Of a stretch of 64,000 nucleotides of DNA, positions 19,396 through 31,493 are shown piece by piece. This DNA comes from Rebecca billardiae RCC1528 (Eukaryota > Haptophyta), in assembly GCA_965240325.2 (NCBI GenBank), contig OZ251224.1:496001-560000 (forward strand), given 5' to 3'. Position 1 is the first letter of the stretch. Every line of letters starts with the position of its first letter. The notes under the pieces were generated by a model that made no database searches, had not been told where the DNA came from, and saw only the letters and a list, made by a program, of their open reading frames with translations. The translations under genes and the position numbers were made by a program.

Positions 19396-20796
19396 ATGGT
19401 GCTTCGGTGTGGCGACGACTGGGAGGTCGGCGCACGCGTCGCCGGCGGCTCGTTTGGGGATGTGTACGTTGGCCACAACCCGCTCTCGGGCCAGCTTGCA
19501 GCGATCAAGCTTGAAAAGCAGCGCAATGGCACCTCGAGCACATCATGGAGCCAGGAGGTGAAGATGTACCGGTGTGTCACGCCGCACCCCGGCGTGCCTG
19601 CGCTCCTGTGGCACGGCACGGCCTCGGACGGGCGGAGGGGGCTCGCGCTCGAGCTGCTTGGCCCGAGCCTCGACGATCTTTTCCACGCGCTGGAGCGTTC
19701 GATCTCCGTCCCGACGCTCGCGGCATGTGCGATCACTCTGATCGACCTGATCGCGTGGCTGCACTCGCGCGGGATCGTGCACCGTGACGTGAAGCCGCAG
19801 AATTTCCTCTGCGGCCGCATCGCGCTCGGCGACGAGAACGAGCCGTGCAACGCGCACGTGGCCTTCTCGGCGCGCGTGGACGATGTCTTTGTGGTCGACT
19901 TTGGGCTCGCCAAGGCGTTCAACACGCGCTCGGGGCACGTGCAGTTCAAGCGGCACCAAGGGCGCGCGGGCACGGCGCGGTACGCCTCGATCAACACGCA
20001 CAAGGGCCACATGCAGTCGCGGCGTGACGACCTCGAGGCCATCGGGTACATGCTCGTCTTCCTGCACAAGGGGCGGCTGCCGTGGCAGGGCGTCAAGGCG
20101 TCGTCGCGCCGGCGCAAGCACAAGCGCATCTGCGCGGTCAAGTCGGCGACGTCGCTGCAGGAGCTGTGCGACGGCATGCCGCCCGCGTTCTCGCTCTTCC
20201 TCGAGTACGCGCGCAACCTCGGCTTCACCGAGCAGCCCAACTACCAGTACTGCAAGTCGCTCTTCAGGCACGTGCTGCACGAGCAGCCGTGCGCGGCGCC
20301 CGACTGGGCGCAGCTCGACCCGGCGTCGTTCGCGTGCATCAGCGCGCTCACGGCGACGCAGCGCTCGGCGTCGGCGACGTCCACGGGGCAAAGCGGCACG
20401 GAAGCCCGCGCGAGCGTGCTCAAGGGCACGCTAGCCACCGGCGCGATCGTCCCCGCGCCGAACGGCGACACGGCCGACGCTGACGACGGCGGCGACGGCC
20501 CACCCGCAGCAGGCACGCCTGGCGGTGGGGCAGGCGCGGGCGGGAGCGGGCTGGCGTTGCGGGCCACGCCGCTGGAGCAGGGCGGGCGTGCAGACGGCCA
20601 ATCAGGCTGTCGCCTCGAGAGCGTCGCTGCCGCCTCGTCTGCGAGCCGACGGCTGGGCGAGCGCAGCGCGTGCGCGCAGCGCACGGCGCAGCGCGCGCGG
20701 TGCGCCGAGACAATGAAGCGAAAGGCGGAGGCGCTTGCCAGCCGGCCATGGTCTCCACGTCGGACGCGCAGCCACGTGCGGCAACGAGTGGCATGA
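19396..20796 (+). CDS. Casein kinase 1-family Ser/Thr kinase
   Basis: 466 residues from ATG 19396, with no intron. The kinase domain has a Gly loop AGGSFGDVYVG (residues 16-26), the ATP-binding Lys 38 in AAIKLEK, catalytic HRDVKPQNF (His129-Asp131), and DFGLAKAF (Asp168). CK1-specific GTARYASINTH and SRRDDLEAIGYML replace the usual APE region, which makes the assignment firm. The C-terminal ~130 residues are Ala/Gly/Ser/Thr-rich and probably regulatory, as in other CK1 proteins. The domain contains a short insert with DENEPCNAHVAF before DFG. It lies 438 bp from the long inverted repeat. Confidence 0.95.
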   Translation: MVLRCGDDWEVGARVAGGSFGDVYVGHNPLSGQLAAIKLEKQRNGTSSTSWSQEVKMYRCVTPHPGVPALLWHGTASDGRRGLALELLGPSLDDLFHALERSISVPTLAACAITLIDLIAWLHSRGIVHRDVKPQNFLCGRIALGDENEPCNAHVAFSARVDDVFVVDFGLAKAFNTRSGHVQFKRHQGRAGTARYASINTHKGHMQSRRDDLEAIGYMLVFLHKGRLPWQGVKASSRRRKHKRICAVKSATSLQELCDGMPPAFSLFLEYARNLGFTEQPNYQYCKSLFRHVLHEQPCAAPDWAQLDPASFACISALTATQRSASATSTGQSGTEARASVLKGTLATGAIVPAPNGDTADADDGGDGPPAAGTPGGGAGAGGSGLALRATPLEQGGRADGQSGCRLESVAAASSASRRLGERSACAQRTAQRARCAETMKRKAEALASRPWSPRRTRSHVRQRVA

Positions 20797-23426
20797 CGCG
20801 CCTTGAGACCTCGGCGTCTCAAAGACGGCCCGAGGGCGAGGCGGGCCGGCGCGTCGTGTCAGTCTGTCTGTCGGACCGTCCGAGCGAGGCGGCACTCTCG
20901 GTGCCACACTCCTGCCCCTGGGCCTGGTCGGCCGGACGGCGGGCGACGCGACGAGTCGAGTTATATATATATACTAATACTTGGTGGAGTTCTTAAACGC
21001 GGTGCCATTCCGACCGCCAACGCCGCGGAGACACGGCAGTGCAGTCGGTGACACGCGGCCTGCGGCGGCCGCGCAGGCACCTGCCTGACTAACTACTAGT
21101 ATGGTAAACGCTGATATCGGCTGTATCACGCCCGTCCCGACCGACGACCGTCGACCGAACTATGATGGCGGAAACTTTTTTAAAAATGGAGGGCCCTGGG
21201 CGCCCTGGCGAGCCACCTGCGCTCGCGGGATCGGGGCCGCCCTCTCTCGCTGTGCCGCTTTCGGCGCACGCCCGGCCGCGCGGCGGGCGACGTGTGCACA
21301 CGCTGTGCAGCTCGCGGCGCGTGCGCATTGGCTAGCTGGCACACGTCTCCCGACGCACAAGGCGAATGACCGCAGCGGGGATGCCCGCTTTCGCGCCGCA
21401 AGAACGCGTGCGAGGCCCGGCCCGCCACGGCCGGGCGGCGTGGCCGTGCCGCCTGCACGCTGGTCGCCCATGGACGTGGCTTCGCCGCGCGCGCTGAGGC
21501 CGGCGAGCGTCGCGACTGACTTCCACGACGCGTGCGACGCGCCATCTGCCCGCTTCCTTGCCTGTGACGCACGTCTTCTGCGGGCAATGGCGACTCTCGC
21601 GCGCCCACGCGGGCGGCGAAGCCGCCATCCGCCGCCGCGCTTTGCCGTTGGACAGCGCGGAACATTTCGTTTTGAAAAGCGCAGATCTGAAGACCGGAGA
21701 GCGTGTGTCAGCTGAGCAACGCCAGGCCTGGCGGTGGAGGCCGAAGATGAAGGTTTTTGGCGGCACTTTTGGAGAAAATATCTGTAATACACGGCAGCAA
21801 AATGTTGCATGATGCCGGCGCACTCGGCACAGGCGCACAGCCAGTGACTGCCCCAGTGGCGAGAAGCGGCGCTGCTGACATCTGACGATTGACGTGATGG
21901 AGTTCAGGCTAGGCGCGCACCGCGCGCACCGCGCCTGCGCCCGAGCCGCCGGCTGCCAGCCGCCGAGCCAGCCAGGCCCCGGCCCCGGGCCGGCCCGCCG
22001 GGCGCCCGGGGCGGCGGCATGCACGTAGTCTCGGCTTCTAATAAGTAGGACTGTGCCTATATATCGAAGCAGCCAATCGCTAGTCTCCGTTCAGTCTAGG
22101 CTAGATCCGCAGATAGTTGTAAGTTGAGCCCCCAACTTTCTAGTTTCTCGTAACTCGTGACTGCAGAATGAGCTCCTTGAAATCATTAAACTTAATTGCC
22201 CGCGCTGAGGCTCGATTGCTGCCTGCCCGCGAGGCTCGATTGCTGCCTCTCTAGATGATTGTTATATATATTTTAAATAGTATTAGCATATTCAACGTCA
22301 TGGCATGCAACGGGCAGGCCGGCCGAGGGGGGCACAGCTAACTGCTAAGTCACAGCACGAGCTGTAGCCTGTAGGGCAGCACTGGCAGCAGTCAGACAGC
22401 TTTGAGCTCAGCGGATCCGGGGCAGCACGCTGCACGGTCCTAACTATACTAACTAGGCGTCTCCGGACCACGGTGTACGGACAAACACCAGGATCAGCTC
22501 TCAGGACTCGCCGTCGTCCCCCCGGCCCTCGTGAGTCGTAGTCCGGCCCATCACTTCGGACACTTGTTTGTCTTAGTAATAGTAGACTTGATGGACACTC
22601 TTCCGGCGCCATCTGGCCATTAGTCTAAATTAGATTGGCCCTAGACCTAGTAATTGGCTGCTAGACATAAGACAGCTGCTAGTGCTGGTGACGCCGCGTC
22701 GCGTGTGACTCCGCCTCCCGGCCCTCCGGCCTGGCCCGCCTCCCGCAGGCGCAGGCCGTGCGGTGACCGCGACAGCGGCGGACCGCGACGGCACTGTCGG
22801 CAGCGTCAGCGGGCGCCGGCGACTCGGACGGCACCGCGTAGCTAGTCGGTGTATTTTTTAGAAAAACAATAGCTAATATATATATATATATATATATAAA
22901 CGCGTTTATTATATATATATGCTAGTTAAACTGTTAATAATAATAGCTTAGTAGACTGAACTCATATGATTCAGTCTGTTGCTGTCGGCGGCTGCGCGTC
23001 AGCCGTCAGGTCGCCGCCAGGCACTTCGACACATAGCAGTTGGTTCTAATGCACCGCGGCGCGGCCGTGCGTGAAGTCGTGCGGGCCGCTTCGTCACTCC
23101 GGCAGCGTGAAATGCGAACCGCGTGTCCAGGTGATTCCCTCGATGTTCCCTTGAGCGTAAAGCCCCGCTCAGGGCAGCTTATTGTGATGCATGTGCGTAG
23201 AGGGGGCCGTCCGCTGATGTATAAAAGAGCGGCGGCTCCGTTGAGCGGGAAGATGAATGTGCGCGGAGCTTGCAAGTGTTGCAGAGCGCGCTCGGTCGAG
23301 CTGCACGCCCTCGCCGCGGCGCGCCTACCAGCACGAGCCCGCGCGTCGGCATGCGCAGCACGCCGTGCTGCGTGACTCGGCGGAAGGGCGTCGGCTTGAT
23401 GGCGGCTTCAAAAGCACGGCGCTCCT
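20797..23426. other. 2.6-kb gene-free spacer
   Basis: Frames around 21101-22024 on both strands are compositional (Arg/Ala/Gly) and show no domain. The region has AT-rich patches (20955-20975, 22260-22280, 22850-22940) and CAGT/ACTG-rich stretches at 22020-22660. The AT block contains the palindrome ATAAACGCGTTTAT. Confidence 0.45.
22876..22898. repeat. (AT)n microsatellite
   Basis: A pure AT dinucleotide run of 23 bases in the gene-free spacer, followed by another short AT run at 22911-22920. Confidence 0.95.
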
Positions 23427-24712
23427 TCAGGCACCGCGTTGCACGGGTGCCTTCTGGGCTGCTGGCTTGCCCTTCGCCCAGCGCCGAATCCGCAGCGCGA
23501 CGAGCGCGACCACCGCCACCATCGACGTCGCGGCGATGATCGCCACCGCGCCCAGCGCGACTGGTGTATCTTCCTCCATGAGCATGCGACGGTTGTTCTC
23601 GTCGCACCCGCCCACGTACTCGCACACGGACTCCATCAGCCAAAACCAGGCCGCAGTGCGCTGCGCGCCGAGCACGGAGGACAGGCGACGCAGGGGCGGG
23701 GCACGCGCAGCACAACCCGTCAGTCTGGCGGTCGGGCGCGGCGCGCGCGCGCGGAGGGGGGGCACGATGCGCGTACCCCAACGACACACCACAGCTTGTC
23801 GTTGCACTCGAGAGGCGGCGGCGACGGCGGCGGCGAGGGAGGCGGGGACGGCGGGGGCGATGGCGGCGGAGATGGCGGCGGGGAGGGCGGCGGCGACGGC
23901 GGCGGCGACGGCGGCGGCGACGGCGGCGGCGACGGCGGCGGCGATGGCGGTGGCGATGGCGGTGGCGATGGCGGTGGCGATGGCGGTGGCGGCGGCGATG
24001 GCGGCGGCGATGGCGGCGGCGACGGCGGCGGCGATGGCGGCGGCGATGGCGGCGGCGGCGGCGGCGGCGGCGATGGCGGCGGCGAGGGCGGCGGCGGCGG
24101 CGGCGACGGCGGCGGCGGCGACGGCGGCGGCGATGGCGGCGGCGGCGGCGGCGATGGCGGCGGCGGCGATGGCGGCGGCGACGGCGGCGGCGGCGGTGGC
24201 GACGGCGGCGGCGGCGAGGGCGGCGGCGAGGGCGGCGGCGGCGGCGGCGAGGGGGGCGGCGGCGAGGGCGGCGGCGAGGGCGGCGGGCTGAAGGGCGGCG
24301 GGCTGCTGGGCGGCGGCGCTGTGTCGTCGTCGTCGTCGTCGTCGTCGTCATCACCAGCAATCGGCGGCGGGGACGGCGGCGGCGGTGGCGGGGACGGCGG
24401 CGGCGGCGATGGCGGCGGCGACGGCGATGGCGGCGGCGGCTTAGGGGGGGGCGAGCCTGGCGGCGGTGGCGGCGACGGCGGCGGCGTGGGCGGCGGCGGC
24501 GGCGGCGGCGAGGGTGGTGGCGGCGGGGGCGAGGGTGGCGGCGAAGGCGGCGGAGGTGGGGATGGCGGAGGCGATGGCGGAGGGGACGAGGGCGGCGGCG
24601 GCGGCGGCGACGGCGACGGCGGCGGCGGGCAGTGGTAGCGACCAAACAGCCCGCAATGGCCCTGCACCTGCCCGAGTGCGAGCAGCGCGAGCAGTAGCTT
24701 ATACGGAAGCAT
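23427..24712 (-). CDS. Ser-Pro-rich single-pass surface protein
   Basis: Two exons: 24712-23777 and 23660-23427. The 116-bp intron (GG|GTACGC ... GCGCAG|CG) is in phase 0. Residues 1-18 (MLPYKLLLALLALGQVQG) are a signal peptide, followed by a short Cys-containing tip (HCGLFGRYHC). About 285 residues of SPPP/PPPSPP repeats then form a polyproline rod, interrupted by a run of ten Asp. After the rod a Cys cluster (ECNDKLWC ... VCEYVGGC), a transmembrane helix (VALGAVAIIAATSMVAVVAL) and a short basic tail (RIRRWAKGK) are encoded. The arrangement is that of pherophorin/extensin-like hydroxyproline-rich glycoproteins with a membrane anchor, so I infer an extracellular or scale/cell-coat role. Confidence 0.8.
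23815..24640. repeat. GGC-rich minisatellite encoding the Ser-Pro rod
   Basis: The plus strand is almost purely GGCGGCGAT/GGCGGCGAC-type units, strongly G-rich, matching TCN-CCN codons on the coding strand. It includes a (GTC)n run at 24322-24350 that encodes Asp. Copy number is likely to vary between strains. Confidence 0.9.
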
Positions 24713-25654
24713 CGTGCTGCCCGGCGCGGCGGTCAGGCGGCGCTGCGTGCGACGGGACGCCTTCTGCGCGGCGCGGCGCGGCGCGGCGCACGCACAGCGC
24801 GGGTGGGTGGGGGCACGCGGCTGAGCGCCCGGGCGTGCCGCTCGCTCGCGCCACACCGCCAGCCGCACGCGCGCCCGATTTGTGACCAGCTCGACAGCGC
24901 TCGGGGCGGCGAGCCCGGCCGTCTCGGCCGATCGTGCGCGTCGGCACTCGCCGCCACGGGAGCGCGGTCGGTCCGCGGGCTCGTTGCCGCCCGCACCTTC
25001 GTCCCGGTGCGCGCGGTGCAGTAGACTGCCGCCCCTCCCCTATCCGGGCTCTCGTAGCCAGATAGCGAGGCCGACTTTGTGGGGGCGCCGCACGCGCGCG
25101 CCGCTGGCTAGGCGCGCCTACCTACGGGCTGGGCGAGATGGGTGCATCTGACCGAGTGCTCAAGTTTTTCGGCCTATGTGGGCCGCGCGGCACTATTGAC
25201 TTTCAGACTGCTCGCAAACGATTTTGAGCCGGGGTCCGGGCGCGATCGCCCCCGGACGGCGCCAACTTGTCCGCGCCGGTGCCACTTTGGTTGTTCTATT
25301 AATCGTCACGCGGGCCGCCATCGTCGTTGCAGCCAGGGGAGACGCGGAAAATCTTGGCCGGCTTTTAGCGCTGCGTTTCGTCGCGCGCGCATCTCTGCGC
25401 GGCAGATGCTCGGCTCTGATTGGCTGAATGCCTTGTCACACCGCCTGCTCGTGAAGAAAAGACGCGCGCACCGCCTACGACTACTCTGATATCGAGCATG
25501 GGGGTATGGGGGTAAGTAACATCTAAAACATGTATGGCTCCGCGGGCGCATGCGATTTCGGATCATTGACGACGCCCGCCCGGCAGCCTGACTTGACTCT
25601 TGGCCCATTCAAGCTCGGGACGACACGTCTGACACCGCGGTCCTGCGTGCCAAC
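24713..25654. other. Intergenic between two convergently unrelated genes
   Basis: Upstream region of the Ser-Pro protein followed by the 3' side of the P5A ATPase. No supported gene; frames are short and lack domains. Confidence 0.4.
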
Positions 25655-28600
25655 TCAGGGCGCGGCCGCGCCTGCGGCGGGCGCGTTCATCCTCTTCCAC
25701 AGGAAGTAGCCGCCGACCAGGAGGAAGATGTTGCCCGAGCCGAGGAGGAGCAGCACGAACAAGGCCTTGCCGAGCGTCTGCAGCGCGGGCAGCAGGTCGA
25801 CCTGCGGCGCGGCGCGCGCGCGCGCGCGCCGCGCACGCGGGCAGGGCGGGGCTCAGGGAGGGGCCGGAAGAGGAGCGCGCGGCGCGCCCCTCTGACGAGG
25901 GCGCGCGGGCCGGCAGCCGCCCACCGCGCGCGCGCACCATCTTGACACTGCGCGCCTCCTCGACCATCGCGCTGAACACGCTCGGCGCAAACACGGCGAT
26001 GCACGCGCGGTCCCAGATGAAGGTGCCGCACAGGCTCATGAAGACGAGGCCCATCACCTGCGCGGCGGCGCGGGGCGTGCGCGGGTCGCGCGCAGGCGGC
26101 CGGCGGAACGGGCGGCGGCGGGGGCGGGAGGGGGGGCGGGCGACGTGTCCGTTGAGCCGTGCGAGCGGCGCGTGGGCGCGGCCGGCGCGCGCGCGCGCGC
26201 ACGCGCACGCGCGGCGCGCGGCGCGCGGCGTCGGCGCGGCGCGCGCGCGCGTGCCTTGAAGCGGAAGGCGTCCGACGGGAAGGGCTCGAGGTGGATCATC
26301 TGGTTCAGCTCGGGGAACACCGACCACGAGAGCGCCGCCGTGCCGACCACGGTCGCCCCGACCGAGAGGAAGAGCGCGTGGTTCTCGGTGATGCCGCGCA
26401 TCCACGGCCGCCCCTTGTAGTTGACGAGCAGCACGGCGACGCACTGCGCGGTCTCGACGAGGAAGACGCACGTGTTGAGCAGGTTGGGCAGGAAGGGCGT
26501 GCTCCACAGCGCGAGGCTCGCCGCCATCCAGTCGCCCTCCTCCATCGCCTTCTCCTGCTCCGCCTCCTTGAGCTCGCGCAGCCGCTCGCGCCGGTGGAAC
26601 TCGACGACCTCGGAGAGCTTGGCGGGGCCCATCTGCTCGGTGGCCATCAGCACGGCGGCGCGCATGCAGAAGAGGTGGATCGCCGCCTGCCCGAGCATGC
26701 TCACGAAGATCGCCGGGTGGAACAGCCGGCGCAGCGGCCGCTCCGGGTGCATCCGCTCGACGGGCGTCGCGTACGAGAAGGCGAGCGAGGCGATCATCAG
26801 CAGCCACGACGACGCGATCATCTGCCGCTCGCTCGAGCGCGCGCCCTCGAGCGAGAGCGCGCTCAGCACGTACGCGGAGATGAGCGACTCGAGCATCATG
26901 ATCTGCTGCTGCTGCAGCGCCGAGAGCAGCGTGCACCGCCCCTGCCGGATCAGGTCGACGATGTTGCGCACCGACGGCGAGCGCGAGGTGAACGGCGCGG
27001 CCACCGACGCGTCGCCCGGCCGCACCATCGGCAGCCCCTCGTCCGCGCCCATCTCGGAGGTGAGCTTGGCGACGGCGTCCTTCTGCGCGTCGTACACGTT
27101 GCCGTGCAGCATCATCAGCCGGCGCCGCTCGTCGTCCAGCTCCTGCGGGGCGGCGGCGGCGGCGCGGCGCGGCGCGCGGCGCCGGCGCGCCGTCAGCGCG
27201 CGCTGGCGCGCGCGCTGGCGCGGCGCGCCGCCGCCGCCGCGCCGCCGCGCCGCTCGCGCGCCGCGCCGCGGCGCGCCGCACCTTGCGCATCCTGTTGGTC
27301 GCGACCTTGACCGCCTCGATGTGCCCCCACAGCCCGTTGTCCTCGCCGCGCGCCGCGCGCGCCTCGAGCACCTCCTGTATCCAGCGCTGCTGCTGCCCCG
27401 CCAGCTCCTTCTGCTTGGACGCCAGCGCGGCGCGCTGCAACTTGGCCGACTCGGCGGCGCGCTTGGCGAGCTCCATGGTCTGCGAGTTGAGCAGCGCCTC
27501 GGCGCCGCTCTTCTGAGCGCCGCCCGCGGCCGCGGCGGCGGGCGCGCCCGCCCCGCCGCCCGCCGTGTTCTGCTCGCCGTACCCGGAGAGCAGCGCCAGC
27601 CCGACGTCCGCCTGCTTGAGCGCGCCCACGTCGTTGCCGCCGTCGCCGCACATGAGCACGCGCCTGCCGTTGCGCTCCTGCAGCATGCGGATCACGCGCG
27701 CCTTGCCCTGCGGCGACATGCGCGCGAACACCTTGAAGTGGCCGAGCTCGCTCAGCACGCGCCCGCCGCTCGCGCCCACCGCCGCGTCGAGCGCCGCGTC
27801 CGTCGCCATCAGCTCGTACCGGCCGGCGAGCTCGGCGACTGTCTCGGCGCTGAACGGCGCGACCGTGTCACGGCAGCTGCCGACCGCGCGCACCCAGCGC
27901 GGCGGCGCGTCGGGCGGCGCGCCCTCCGCCTCCGCGAGGAGCAGCTCGGGCCGGCCCGGCGCGCAGATCCCCACCTCCTTCGCCACGTGCAGCGCGGTCA
28001 GCGGCGCGTCGCCCGTCAGCATCGCCAGCGCGTGCGCAGACTCTGCGAGCGCGGAGCACACGACAGCCGAGTCGGAGCGAGTCTGTGCGCGGCCCGGAGG
28101 GAGGCGGGGAGGGCGGGGGCAGCGGACGGACGGGCGGCCGGGCGCGTGAGCACGCGCGCGCGCGGTGCGCAGTCCACAGCCCCGGGGATGGCGCGTGTGT
28201 GTGCCGCGTGTGTGTGCGTGTGCCGCAAGCGTGTGTGTGTGTGTGTGCGTGTGTGTGTGCGTGTGTGTGTGTGTGTGTTTGTGTGTGTGTGCGCGGGCTG
28301 GTAAGGAAGCGGGCGCGATGAGTGCGCGCCCGACTCCAGCTGCCCGCGTGCGCGCGAGGGCGCTGCTCTGCCAGAGAGTACAGTTCGCTTTTGACCGGCC
28401 GCACATGCGAGGCGTGCGGGCAGCATTGGAAGCGCTGGCTGTGTGGGGTGCGTGCGGCGCCGCGCTCAGCGCCGCCCCGCCCGGGTGGACGCGCGCGCGC
28501 GCGCACCTTGCACGCGAACGCGATGAAGCCGCCAAAGTGCAGCTCGCGCTCGACCTCGTCGCGCGCCCAGCCCGCCGCCGCGGCGGGCGCGCTCTTGAAC

Positions 28601-28669
28601 GCGAGCGCGAGCACGCGCATCCCCTGCTCCGCCATGCCTCGGTGCGTCTGCTCGTACCAAGCGGGCTCC

Positions 28670-28703
<34 letters not shown>

Positions 28704-31293
28704 GCGAGCCCTTGACGAGGCAGCGCGTCTCGGCGGGGGCGGCGGCGGCGGCGCCGCGCGCGCGCACGGCGACGACGGTGGACATGCGCTGCAGCGCCGA
28801 CGAGAAGTGGTGCCGCGCCAGGATCCGCACGCTCTCCACCGGACACGCGGCCGCGGCGGCGCGCTGGGTGAGCAGCTCGCGCTCGGCGGCGGCGAGCTCG
28901 GTCTCGAGCGAGGCGCGCGCGGCGGCGGTGAGGCGCGGCGGCGGTGGCGGCGGCGCGAGCGCGCCGGGCACGGCGGGCGGCGGCGGCGGCGGCGCCGCGT
29001 CGTCCGCGAGCTTCTTCTTGATCGCCTCGATCGCGCGCCCCAGCTTGCGCTGGTCGCCCGGCGAGGCGGTCTGTGTGCCGTGCTCGTAGCTCCAGCGCAC
29101 GCCCTCGAGCGCGGCGACCTCGATGGGGTCTCCGACGAGCTCGGCGAGCGCGCCGACGCTGACGAGGGAGTGGCACGCGGCGAGGATCACCGCGGTGTCC
29201 GGCGCGGCGTCGGCCACGCCCTGCTGCGCCGGCGCCTCCGCCCCGCCCGCCTCGCCGCAGTTGACGACGCCGAGCGGCACGAGCTTGTCCGAGGTGAGCG
29301 TGCCCGTCTTGTCAAACAGGATGCAGTCGATCTTGCCGGCGAAGGGGACGCGGAAGGGCTCGGTGCAGAAGATGCCCTTCTTCATGAGCGCCATCAGCGC
29401 CGTGTTCACCGCCATCGCCGTCTGCATCGGCAGGTGCCGCGGCACCACGCTCGTGATGATGATCACGCACTTGAGCAGCAGCTCGTGTGTCGTGCGGTCG
29501 CCCTTCTCGAGCCCGCGGCGCAGCACGTACGCGGACGAGCAGAGCGCGAAGAGGAGGAGGACGCCGAGGGCGCAGAGGGTCTCCTTCGAGTCGTCGGAGA
29601 CCTGCTGCTGCGAGAACTCGATCATCTGCATCAGCTCGCCCTGCGACGACGAGAACCCCGTGCGCAGCACGTAACACAGGCAGCCGCCGTCGGGCGTGGG
29701 CGGCACGCTCGGCGCGTGCGCCGCCGCGAGCGCGCCGCCGGCCGCGCCGCGCGCGCCGCCGTCGTGCTGCGAGGACATGATGGTCGTGCCGGCGAAGAGC
29801 GCGTGCACGCGGTCGAGCCCGTTCAGGTCGAGCGCGCGCTCGCCGCTGCACCCGTCCTCCGCCAGCTGGTCCTTCATCTGCGGCACCGACTCGCCGGTGA
29901 GCGACGCCTCATTCACGACCGCAGAGCCGCGCAGCAGCACGCAGTCACACGGCACCACGTCGTTCGAGCCGTCGGCGCCGGGCGGGGGCGGCGCGCCGGG
30001 CGCGGCGCGCGCGCCGGGCGCGGCGTCGGGCTCGGTGACGACGGGCGCGCCCGGCGCCGCCGCGCCCGCCGCGCCCGCCGCGCCCGCCGCGCCCGGCGCG
30101 GGGTGGTGCGCGAGCGCGGTCGCGGTGCGCGCGCGCCCCTTGTGCGGCGGCGTGAGCGACACGAGGTCGCCCGGCAGCAGCGCGGTCGTGCTCAGCTTCT
30201 GCCAGGCGCCGAGGCGGTAGACGTGGAGGAGGAAGGGCTTGGCGGACATCTGATTGAGCGTCTTGAGCATCCGCTGCCGCTGGAACACGCTCGTCGACTC
30301 GAGCAGCAGGATCATGCCCACCTGGAAGGCGGTGAAGCCGAGCGACACCGCATCCAGCAGCCAGAGCATCGAGGTGAACACCTGGAAGATCGCGAGGGGC
30401 GAGAGGAGCTGCTCGACGTACAGCTCCCAGAAGGAGGGCAGGCGCACGGAGAGCAGGTTCGGCCCGAACGCCTCCGCCCGCGCGCCCACCTCCTCCTCGT
30501 CGCGCAGCCCCGCCGCGCCCGTGTAGTGCGAGAGCGGGCGGTCGAGCGGCGCGGCCACCAGCCGGATCGCCTGCGCCGCGTCCGCCGGCCCCGCGAGCGA
30601 CTGCTCGGTGGCGTCGTCGGCGCGCGCGGTGGCGGCGTCGAGCACCTCGTACTGCTGGCGCTGGAACTCGCACACCAGCCGGCCCGTCCGCGCCGACGGC
30701 TTCAGCGCCACGATTGCCGGCTTGCCCTTGTGCGGCATCGGCCGGATGCGCACGTGGCAGCCGGGCTCGGCGCGCGCCGACGGCGCAAAGAAGGCGCGCG
30801 CCTTGAAGTCGACGGACCAGTGGCACATCAGGTAGAAGAGGGCGTTGGCCGTCGCGACGAGGAACAGCCCGACGCACACCCACGCGTTCGGCAGCCACTC
30901 GTGCGGCAGCGGGCGCGACTTCTCGGTCGCGGTGCCGTTGGCGAACGTGCCGTTCACCGCCGACGCGTTGGCGTCGAGCGGCGCGAGGTCGGCCGCCGCG
31001 TCGCCAAAGGCGAGGGCGGAGAGGTCGGGCGCGCCGCTCGACGCCGGCCCGCGCTCCGCCTCGGCGGCCTCGCGCGCGAGCGCGTCGGCCGCCGCCGTCT
31101 CGTTTGCGATGCGCTCGAGCCGCTCCTGCTCAGCGAGCGCAGCAGCGTACGGCTCGCCCGCCGTCTGGTACACGAAGTGGAAGGCGACGCAGTAGAGCGC
31201 GACGAAGGTGGCCGCCGCGATGGTGCGCCGGACGGGCTGCTCGCGGTGCACCGTCACGCGCGCGAGCGCCTTTGGGTGGAGGAGGGCGGGCAT
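25655..31293 (-). CDS. P5A-type P-ATPase (Spf1/ATP13A1 family)
   Basis: Five exons: 31293-28507, 28082-27282, 27142-26255, 26057-25938 and 25801-25655, giving 1580 residues against ~1200 for yeast Spf1. All introns are phase 0. Intron 3 (26058-26254) uses a GC donor; the others use GT. P-ATPase signatures are present: LTGESVP in the actuator domain, phosphorylation site DKTGTLT (Asp661), CLVKGSPEAV in the nucleotide domain, and CGDGGNDVGALKQADVG (about 1074-1090). CTEPFRVPFAGKID before the P-site is specific to P5A. Known P5A pumps act in the ER and remove mistargeted transmembrane helices. The M4 hallmark PPELPMEL is here PRHLPMQT (618-625), a striking change. Low-complexity inserts (Ala/Pro/Gly) in the actuator and nucleotide domains explain the extra length. 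Confidence 0.93.
28231..28291. repeat. (GT)n microsatellite in intron 1 of the ATPase
   Basis: Interrupted GT run with GC substitutions in the 424-bp intron 28083-28506. On the coding strand it is CA-rich. Confidence 0.9.
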
Positions 31294-31493
31294 CCCACAA
31301 GTGCGCGCGGAGACGCGCGGCCTTGGCGCCTGCCCAGTGCCTTGCTCGCGCGCGTGGCGAGGCGTTCCGGACGTGGCAGTCTCGTAAGTTCAGGACTGTC
31401 CGAACGTTTCTCCCGGACTTCCGGAGGGGATGACCGGACAGTGACCATCATTTGAGAGGATCTCACAGTGGGTCACCTGTCAGGCCTTTCCGC

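Noticed and set aside
21101-22024. Overlapping 200-codon frames on both strands
   Set aside because: No domain, no conserved motif, and Arg/Ala/Gly-biased composition.
23439-24638. Plus-strand Gly-Asp-rich frame of 399 codons
   Set aside because: Antisense of the Ser-Pro minisatellite; the minus strand has a signal peptide, splice sites and a transmembrane helix.
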